From Plasmodium coatneyi (Eukaryota; Apicomplexa; Aconoidasida; Haemosporida; Plasmodiidae): a stretch of 64,000 bases of DNA. This document shows, one piece after another, positions 57,701 to 64,000 of the stretch. The stretch is taken from contig NC_033566.1 in the NCBI RefSeq assembly GCF_001680005.1, positions 992,001-1,056,000 of the forward strand, in the 5' to 3' direction. The notes under the pieces are model-generated. The model made no database searches. It was not told the DNA's origin and worked only from the letters and a program-made list of their open reading frames with translations. Position numbers and translations under genes: made by a program. The number at the start of each line of letters is the position of its first letter. Within the stretch, counting starts at the first letter, position 1.

Positions 57701-60700
57701 CCAAACTTCCGATTCGCAGATCTGCGCCTTGAGCATTTTGAAGTTATATTTGAAGAACAACATGCATGTGGAAAATAATAGGATAGAAAATAGCGAGAAC
57801 TTTTACTCCCTGTCGGAAAGATTGATTACATCGTTTTTGAAAATAATTAAGCTGAAAAGTCCGTTCGTAAGAAGGGACGATTACTGCGTAAACCAATATT
57901 ACCAAATGGAGGAGTTGGACCTGAATGGGAGTTTATGGCTGCTTAGAAGAAATGTCTTTCAGATACTACTAGAGGCTGATAAAATAATTATAAGCAACGT
58001 ATTTATGAGGATTCATATTGAGACCATCTTAAAATTGCTCAAGTTCTTTTCCGAAAATAACAGCCTTGATTCGCAGATCATACTGAAGGTTTTGAAGTCC
58101 CTGGAACATAAGGGCATTTTGGAAATAATGATGAAACGGATGTTAAGTGTCCCGTATCACAACTGTTCAAGCGTTTCTTATAGGAAGATGAACCTAAGCT
58201 CAACTGATCGTTATGTAAATTCTACGAACATGAACTCGTGCACATCCTCGTCAGCGTCGTCTAATTCGACTGTCTACATTGGTAATGTAGACAACATAAA
58301 TGATGCGAATGGAAACAAAAGTAGGGTAGAAAAACGAAAGAAGAGAAAGTATTATGAGGAGAACAAACACGAAATTGAGAGGTATGAAAAGAGAAAAAAA
58401 AACACCAAAAGCAGGATCATAGAATCTACACACTTTGGAATATTCGTCGAAGAGTTAATTTCTCTCATAAATCATCAAACGAATGATGCAATAAATGTGC
58501 CAGTTGTGCAGTATAATGAGGAGAGCGATTTTCTCATGGAGAACAAGGCGTGTGACATTATTCACAAGTTGTGTTCTTTCTATGAGGATGAATGGAAGAA
58601 TGACAGCTGTGCAAATTATAGCCACTTTGACCTTTGTGTAAAAATATTGAATCAGATAAAGCATAAGAACAACCATGTGAGCAGTGCTAGTGAAGTGGCC
58701 TCTATTTTTTTGCGGGGCATCGTGCTGATGCTGACGACGTACATATTAACCATAGCAACGGAGTATGAAAGTGCGAAAACGTTTTTGTACCAGCCGGTCA
58801 TTCCGTTTTATAATGCATACGACGAGATGGCTAGGGAGGGGGAACCTGACGATAGGAAAAAGAACTCCCTTACGCAATTAGGGAATGCAAAATGGGCAAA
58901 AGGCCAAGTGGAGCAGGTGGAAGACTTTGGGGAGGATATCAGCGAAGAAGGAGAAGAGGACGAATCGGCGAGCATGCAATTGTTGCAAAATGGATCCAAC
59001 ATATCGTCCACCTTGAAGAACCAATTATTTGACACATTCAGCAATGAACTGGAGGATAGAAGCAGTTGTAACAGTAAGTACTCCAGTTTTTTTAGCCCGA
59101 GATCGTCGTTAGACATAGAAAATAAGCCCTTCTTAATGTATACCAAGTGTGATAGGAAGAAAAAGTCTTGGATTCCCCTGGTGAGTAGGCAAAAGGAGGG
59201 CATACTGGACGATGTCATATCCCATTCGGACGATTCATCATCGCAAATATATATAAACAAGAACGAGTTGTCTGACTTCATTCAAACCAGTTTGGAGACC
59301 ATAAATGATGAGCATATGGAAGTCAGGACAAATCAGAGAAAGTCCATCGAATCGCATAATAGCAAGAGCAGGTCCATGCGCCTGTCTGAGTATTACTACA
59401 ACTCGGACGAGTCTGATGAATTCTACATTAGAAAAAATTTGCAAGAATATAACGAAGCGAATAGCGACTCGAACAACTTCAAAGCACAACTGAATGGGAT
59501 TATGTATAAATTTTCCAAAAAAAAAAAGTACATGAAAAATGGGAAGAAGCTTAAACACCTGAGGAAGAGGATAATCAAATATAGGAATGACTCCAAAAAA
59601 TTGAACTTTATATTTTCCCTTTTGGAGGAAATATTAAAGATAATGCTGGGTGTGGGGATGCGCGTTCTTTCCAGCATTTCGTATCACTACCTGTATGAGA
59701 AGAACGGGTTGCACAAATTTATATACATCTTTGGGTCTAAGGTTATTCGAAATGACTTGAATGAGAAAACATCATTTCTAGAGTTGTGTGAAAATATGAT
59801 TAAGCCGAAGAATCTGACCCTCTTGCAAGCGTGCAATTTTATCATAAGCGGAATAATACCCTGCCTGGGATATGTCACCAACCTTTTTGTGGATAAGAAA
59901 AGTAACAGATATTCCTACATCAAGGAATTGAAGAATTATCTGTCGTTAAAAATGGCCCTGAATATATGGCCCATGTTTTTGAAGATAACATTGCAGGGGT
60001 TGTTGACATCTAGACACCTCTCCTTCGAAATGTCGGTGCACAAGGACAGTTTGCACCCCATTGCCGAGTGTTGTATAAGCATTACAAGTTTGGCTACTCA
60101 CTTCTTAACCTTCTTTACTGTCATGTCAGACAATGTGAGCAAATATGAAATATACGTGAATATGAGGAAAAGCCTGATGAGCGGGAACCCGTACCCCATA
60201 CCGCTTATTCTGATCAATGCGGCAAAATATATTCGCATTTCTTCAAAAAGGAACAAATACTTCGAATTCGAGAAGGCCATAAGGACTATTCTGCTTCAGC
60301 TTACAGACTGCTCCGTGTGCGACTATGAGAACTACCTGTTCAATCATTACATAATTCCGGAGAGCATTTCCAGCTTCTTATCCGCTACGAAAATGACTGA
60401 CGAGGAGATGATCAAGGAGGGGTCCCCCAACAGTATATTAACAAATCGATCCAACAATGAAATTAACATAAGTGAGTTTAAGTCTGTGGCAAAGTCTTAC
60501 ATGAAGACGTACAAAACGATGTACGCAGAGGGGGAGGTAATCCCTCAGAACAATTTTGAAGGGGAAAATCTTGTCAGCCAAGCCGAAAGGGAGAATGCAC
60601 CAACGGGAGGTGGATCCACCAAAATGTGCACTAAGACAAACATAGAATTTTTAAAGAGACTGATGAATAATGACAAGGATGCTGTAAAGTACCTGGGCAC

Positions 60701-63700
60701 ATTTTACAACGTCTTCCACAAAAATTTCGAAAGAGCCCAAATAGCCTTTGTTGCGGTGTTTTTGTACCTCATCGGTTATAATCACAGGGAAGGGAGAGAC
60801 ATGGAGAATGACCCACATGGTGGTGTATACAGTAGGGAAAGAAAGGAAAGTGCCCTCATAAGTGAAGCGCTGGAAATGAAGAAAATAACCATAGCGTGCA
60901 ATTTGGCCAAGCAGGGGGTAATTGACCTGATATCGAAAAGCCAAATACAGCATCAGAAGAAGAGCATCGAAGGTAAGTTTGATTCAAAGTCCAAGTGGAG
61001 TGAAGACAAAGCGAATGACAAAAGTACGGAGTTCCTCGAATTGTACAACAAGGGGTTGGACCAAGTGGATCAAGTGGACGATGCGGATGTTGCGCTAGAT
61101 GAAAAGCAGCAGAGCATTAACTCTACCAATAGTGACGAACAGAACGAATTTCTGTGCAGCAAGAATGTAGGGGAACATGACCAACAACCCCCGTCAGATA
61201 CAGAACAGGATGGGTACATTTCGCCCAATTTGAGGAAGGAAGAATTGAACTACCTGAACGATGTGTTACCAAACACGGAGAAGTGCAGCAACGGAAGTAG
61301 CGAACAATCAGCAGTAGATTTAATAAAAAGGAAGAGGGAAAAACAAATTGATAAGATATTAAAAAAGTGTGAATGGATTATTAATACGTATCCACATGGC
61401 TTATGCCCGATAGTTATCAAGGACAATTTTTCACAACAATGGGATGAGCACTTTGTATTTATGCGACGAAATTCTTATGACATCCCCATTACTGCTAGGA
61501 AGATATACTCAGATCGTAGTGACTTCCACTTGGTGCATGAAGCCGCCACTATGCCAACCTTTGCCAGCTCGTTAAAAACTAATGTTTCATCAATGACCTA
61601 TTTTGATCATATCCTTAGACACCCAAATAGTATTGATGAGAAGTTGGAGTGTATACAATTTAGCACGGAGAATATTTTCGGAAAAGGGACGACCAAAAAT
61701 TTGTGTCTTCTGAAAAGATTGTTAAAAACGTATAAAAGGAATGTTAGTTTGAAGGAGTACAATAATGGAGATCCCAAATCGGACAAGGAGAACGGGGTGA
61801 ATTCAAAGCAGATAGATATGTACGTCCGTAACAGCAAGGCGAGGAATTCCTCCAACAGTTGCCCAAGTTGCGACAGCGCCAATTTTTACAATGATGAGTC
61901 GAACTTTTATATGCATTACAACTTTTGTGAAAAGAACAACGATCATTCGAACAACTCTATTATTATGAAATATTCCAATCGTGGCAAGAATAATGTGAAG
62001 CATACTATAGGGGAATCCTTATGGCAGGATTCTCGGTTGATGAAGAATTATATTTCTAACCAGGTCAATGATGTCACACCAGGGGAAGAGCTAAACTCAA
62101 CCATGGTAAATTGCAAATCTGACTTTTATTTTTTTTCCCCCAAATCGTTTGATGAAAATGACCTCATTAGACGAAACAGCAACAATGGTGGCAAGTGGGA
62201 CTGTAACGCTGGGTATGTTACCAAGTACACGAACTCAATGGTGGATTATGAGGAAAACCTATCGGATCATAACATGTCCGAGGTGCAGAATAAATGTGAT
62301 GGTCTTTCCAAAACGGAGAAAATGTTTTCCATGCGTAAACAGGACTTTATTCAAGAATACCATGATCAAATGACGAATAAAGGGGGGTCTGAGAAAAAAA
62401 AAGAATTCCCCACTTTTGAATCTTTTAGAGGTAAGGTCACCACCCCGGTTAATTCGAAAGACGTGGAGGCAGAGGTAATCGTAAATGTTAACAGCATCAT
62501 GGATCAGAGCGTCGACTCGAAGGACTTGTTGCAGTTAAAGGAAATACTAAGCTTTTTAATTAACGACACGGACCTGGACACCGTTTTGAATATCATCAGA
62601 ATAGAGCAGCTAACCACCCTGTGTCGTTACCTCATCAGTAGGAGCTTAAAGTCTATGCTATGTGCAGGCATTTTTGGAGGTATTAAAAACCCCATAGTTA
62701 GCATGAACAAGAATAATAATAATAACGTATGCCCGAATAAGCGATCCCAAAAGGGATATAACTCAAACTCGGATGACATTAAAAGAACGAAGAAGAGTAA
62801 CTGCAGTGAGAAGGGCGTAGAGAGAGGTGATTTTTGTGCTAGTGTAAATTATGCCAATGCGGATAATACCAACAGTGGTAGTGTGAATATGACCTTGGGT
62901 AGTAAGAACGAGCAAACTATGTCAGATGGGAAGCGCCGTCTAGTTGAAACGCACCTACCAAGCGGAAACAAAAAGGAGAAGGGTATGTCCTTCCACAAGA
63001 AGAACAGACGCATCGCCCTCTGTGATGATGGCAAAATTGGCACGCTCCGTGATCAAAGGAAGTATAAAAATTTCGAAACGAGTAAAAAGTATAATAAGGA
63101 TGACAAGAGGAAAAAGGGGATATTTGAGCAGTGGAGGCAGAAATCCGCCAAAAGTATGCAATGGCCAGTCATACTGGACTTGCTCGTACCGTCCTCCAGC
63201 AGAGGTACATACGAGGACAACAAAGTAATTTCCAACATCGAGCCGTCCCTTTTTTCCGTGCAAAATTATGGCTGGATGTTGCTCAAGTTGTTGCATATTA
63301 TTACGATAAAGTTTAGGAACGTCTCTCCGTTGAAGAACGTGCTTACGCAGATGAATGAAGGGGGTAAAAACGGTGAGAGTAGTAACCCGTGTGATGGTTT
63401 AAATGTAAAGAACCAATTTTCGCACCATTATTGGTTCACGCAACCGATGGAGCACGCCCTGTCTTTTACCCTGACGGATATCACGAAGAGCACATGTATA
63501 TGGTACCTGCGGTACAATCGAAAAATGCTGGCGAACTCGTCTAGCTTTTCGCAAATTATAAAAAATTCCATGAACACGCTGTGGATTGAAAGTGTGTTAC
63601 GGTTGATAGCTTTGCAAATATGCTTACGAGTGAAGCCCCTGAATGATAGCAGATATGTTGTCCCATTTTTGTACCATATGCTGACCATCTGCCAGCCGCT

Positions 63701-64000
63701 ACTTAGGGAAGTCCACATAAACAGTGAGAATTTGAAGAAAAAGAACATAGGAGGAAGTAGGAGGACAATTTTTATGGATGCAAATAATTCGCTATTCGAA
63801 GTGATGTGTTCTCATTGCCACAAATGTATAAGAGGAACGTCTAAAAATGTGAACTCTAAAATTTTTCCCATTGGAAAGAATTTAAAAAATATTAAGAAAA
63901 TGAACTCCAGCGAAATGACCTACACGAAGAAAGGTTGCAACACCAGTGAGGAGACCAAAAATCTGCTCGACGTGAAGGGATATATACATTCAGAACGTGT
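54747..64000 (+). CDS. N-terminal part of a giant protein, probably the HECT-type E3 ubiquitin ligase next to PK4
   Basis: An unbroken frame of 3084 codons from ATG 54747 (MNELYSLCEDIGEKDKI) to the window edge, without a stop; I checked the reading through the A runs at 56338, 59517 and 62394. The part seen is rich in Asn, Lys and Ser, with leucine-rich helical blocks (e.g. LLHKAKVYLEFVRCLKF, FLKIIKLKSPF) separated by low-complexity inserts. The clear acidic insert (EDISEEGEEDESAS near residue 1400) is typical of scaffold regions. No catalytic domain is visible. A HECT domain would sit at the C-terminus, beyond this window. The E3 assignment rests on position: as I recall, P. falciparum has a very large HECT ligase gene divergent from PK4. 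An unrelated giant scaffold remains possible. Confidence 0.7.
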   Translation, partial: MNELYSLCEDIGEKDKILISGKLRSILDHFQNKNKCYVSEFVVLSRTRFFKPISNYGEFLLLQSSSRVIGNYENILRLLHKAKVYLEFVRCLKFSEYNPSKNKKCEEDILKFINYLESKKRKYYYHICGTLIKFIITSLKKSDTPADDKPDLAELEKQANLDNYEKSSIKNDEKVHDSTISETHKLKDNADVWDKEYIDEKCVVEPFDELEDYGDYLYNVLNQMDSTSWKDKKYEEFLKMISLNDAIINDDNEKGKNSDSRSFTNISKVTNNTILLPKYLENVRNSIYNHQNKSISEVKSMIEHAMSDNIKAPLFKTGKIISEMLPSPDYEKYCSNIRSDFLNKLDDTSIVQDMVFKIFNLNRNQSSSSAAVVPSNVYSVNCYDIFKIILKGINSLKNENEEIYLFLRQLLNKSKKNYSHMCSKETTEEHFNPSDKLNYSFLPLHLYNNTSDICREILKYAICNKDLVLTLKIVDTFLTIAVYENSLKYLVHFLNTLAEYIIIPYLRSEIRSRCKKIGNDQDLLSGNKSEEKKKNCTVVGVENSNKEFCSSYTDFNRLMCKIPLHEYESLKLLELFSLQYPMFLKIKNNPQRCLKDIVKPCEYSSNVLPTYGSYIFQVAVSFEIDNSIKVLDELGSKCKITFQLVEDEGSEQNSTDGSSEENMSKQKEYNFLEINFQQNHMYTKLIKSSGAESFGKEKEDTEKETYDKSSKISNGGHNDQDAYQLNSINNSEVSNHERGHNRTKNASKLINVYDITNMNTIIFDILIDQGCYSNDGNTCDFQNDHGKIVIYSNGRHLLTTSIRKKNSPLDNNILINNNIKLKVYTSRTCVFEFPKDCCWSSAFVDELVNRKLIPNINRNFLLRNPLNIVELYNKVSIALNRYMYRFCDWNDDDYGKIMEKESSYTLYSNIDIYTFETLIKCTENNNKILRKLFKLAKGCAVPGGELLSDGDEHRNEVYPNGYATHSASEANDHVGMYREYLYEWNQTSDSQICALSILKLYLKNNMHVENNRIENSENFYSLSERLITSFLKIIKLKSPFVRRDDYCVNQYYQMEELDLNGSLWLLRRNVFQILLEADKIIISNVFMRIHIETILKLLKFFSENNSLDSQIILKVLKSLEHKGILEIMMKRMLSVPYHNCSSVSYRKMNLSSTDRYVNSTNMNSCTSSSASSNSTVYIGNVDNINDANGNKSRVEKRKKRKYYEENKHEIERYEKRKKNTKSRIIESTHFGIFVEELISLINHQTNDAINVPVVQYNEESDFLMENKACDIIHKLCSFYEDEWKNDSCANYSHFDLCVKILNQIKHKNNHVSSASEVASIFLRGIVLMLTTYILTIATEYESAKTFLYQPVIPFYNAYDEMAREGEPDDRKKNSLTQLGNAKWAKGQVEQVEDFGEDISEEGEEDESASMQLLQNGSNISSTLKNQLFDTFSNELEDRSSCNSKYSSFFSPRSSLDIENKPFLMYTKCDRKKKSWIPLVSRQKEGILDDVISHSDDSSSQIYINKNELSDFIQTSLETINDEHMEVRTNQRKSIESHNSKSRSMRLSEYYYNSDESDEFYIRKNLQEYNEANSDSNNFKAQLNGIMYKFSKKKKYMKNGKKLKHLRKRIIKYRNDSKKLNFIFSLLEEILKIMLGVGMRVLSSISYHYLYEKNGLHKFIYIFGSKVIRNDLNEKTSFLELCENMIKPKNLTLLQACNFIISGIIPCLGYVTNLFVDKKSNRYSYIKELKNYLSLKMALNIWPMFLKITLQGLLTSRHLSFEMSVHKDSLHPIAECCISITSLATHFLTFFTVMSDNVSKYEIYVNMRKSLMSGNPYPIPLILINAAKYIRISSKRNKYFEFEKAIRTILLQLTDCSVCDYENYLFNHYIIPESISSFLSATKMTDEEMIKEGSPNSILTNRSNNEINISEFKSVAKSYMKTYKTMYAEGEVIPQNNFEGENLVSQAERENAPTGGGSTKMCTKTNIEFLKRLMNNDKDAVKYLGTFYNVFHKNFERAQIAFVAVFLYLIGYNHREGRDMENDPHGGVYSRERKESALISEALEMKKITIACNLAKQGVIDLISKSQIQHQKKSIEGKFDSKSKWSEDKANDKSTEFLELYNKGLDQVDQVDDADVALDEKQQSINSTNSDEQNEFLCSKNVGEHDQQPPSDTEQDGYISPNLRKEELNYLNDVLPNTEKCSNGSSEQSAVDLIKRKREKQIDKILKKCEWIINTYPHGLCPIVIKDNFSQQWDEHFVFMRRNSYDIPITARKIYSDRSDFHLVHEAATMPTFASSLKTNVSSMTYFDHILRHPNSIDEKLECIQFSTENIFGKGTTKNLCLLKRLLKTYKRNVSLKEYNNGDPKSDKENGVNSKQIDMYVRNSKARNSSNSCPSCDSANFYNDESNFYMHYNFCEKNNDHSNNSIIMKYSNRGKNNVKHTIGESLWQDSRLMKNYISNQVNDVTPGEELNSTMVNCKSDFYFFSPKSFDENDLIRRNSNNGGKWDCNAGYVTKYTNSMVDYEENLSDHNMSEVQNKCDGLSKTEKMFSMRKQDFIQEYHDQMTNKGGSEKKKEFPTFESFRGKVTTPVNSKDVEAEVIVNVNSIMDQSVDSKDLLQLKEILSFLINDTDLDTVLNIIRIEQLTTLCRYLISRSLKSMLCAGIFGGIKNPIVSMNKNNNNNVCPNKRSQKGYNSNSDDIKRTKKSNCSEKGVERGDFCASVNYANADNTNSGSVNMTLGSKNEQTMSDGKRRLVETHLPSGNKKEKGMSFHKKNRRIALCDDGKIGTLRDQRKYKNFETSKKYNKDDKRKKGIFEQWRQKSAKSMQWPVILDLLVPSSSRGTYEDNKVISNIEPSLFSVQNYGWMLLKLLHIITIKFRNVSPLKNVLTQMNEGGKNGESSNPCDGLNVKNQFSHHYWFTQPMEHALSFTLTDITKSTCIWYLRYNRKMLANSSSFSQIIKNSMNTLWIESVLRLIALQICLRVKPLNDSRYVVPFLYHMLTICQPLLREVHINSENLKKKNIGGSRRTIFMDANNSLFEVMCSHCHKCIRGTSKNVNSKIFPIGKNLKNIKKMNSSEMTYTKKGCNTSEETKNLLDVKGYIHSER

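Noticed and set aside
58808..59558. Minus-strand frames of 106-157 codons opposite the giant gene
   Set aside because: They are antisense shadows of an unbroken 3084-codon frame.

Overview
This window is nuclear DNA of a Plasmodium species from the simian-malaria clade, most likely P. knowlesi or the closely related P. coatneyi. The evidence is a multi-exon SICAvar-type variant antigen gene, telomere-like GGGTT(T/C)A heptamers in introns and inside the chromosome, very long poly-A/T tracts, short introns with GTAAGT donors, and moderately AT-rich coding DNA. From memory, the housekeeping gene order (ERdj3-like DnaJ, nicotinate phosphoribosyltransferase, GNAT acetyltransferase, RAP protein, GatB, later CEPT, PK4 and a giant open frame) matches the end of P. 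falciparum chromosome 6. I could not run an alignment to confirm this.

Layout. From 1 to 2439 there is one secreted/ER DnaJ gene. From 2440 to 13778 there is an accessory block. It holds an inverted repeat with arms of about 150 bp, an 8-exon SICAvar gene (4492-11249), its decayed C-terminal repeat tail, and an orphan block of SICAvar-intron-type repeats. From 13779 onwards the region is conserved: NAPRTase (+), GNAT acetyltransferase (+), a 3-exon RAP-domain protein (-), GatB (+), an unrecognised secreted protein (-), a 5-exon SWC4/DMAP1-like chromatin protein (+), a HUS1-like clamp subunit (+), a 4-exon membrane protein assembled here by hand (-), an 11-exon choline/ethanolamine phosphotransferase (+), the PK4 eIF2-alpha kinase (-), and the start of an open frame of at least 3084 codons (+) that runs off the window and is probably the N-terminus of a HECT-type E3 ligase.

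Several genes belong to secretory or organelle biology: the ER co-chaperone and PK4 (ER stress), GatB and the RAP protein (organelle translation and RNA), and CEPT (ER membrane phospholipid synthesis). NAPRTase starts NAD salvage, while SWC4 and HUS1 are chromatin and DNA-damage factors. The SICAvar gene is the only antigenic-variation gene here, and it sits inside a conserved block rather than at a telomere.

Two genes (PK4 and the 4-exon membrane protein) are each broken by one base at a homopolymer, which looks more like assembly error than biology. The SICAvar tail is different: the same nonsense codon lies in two perfect 63-bp tandem copies, which a homopolymer error cannot explain. Several genes carry upstream ATGs just before or overlapping the main start, three of them in an ATGA stop/start overlap.
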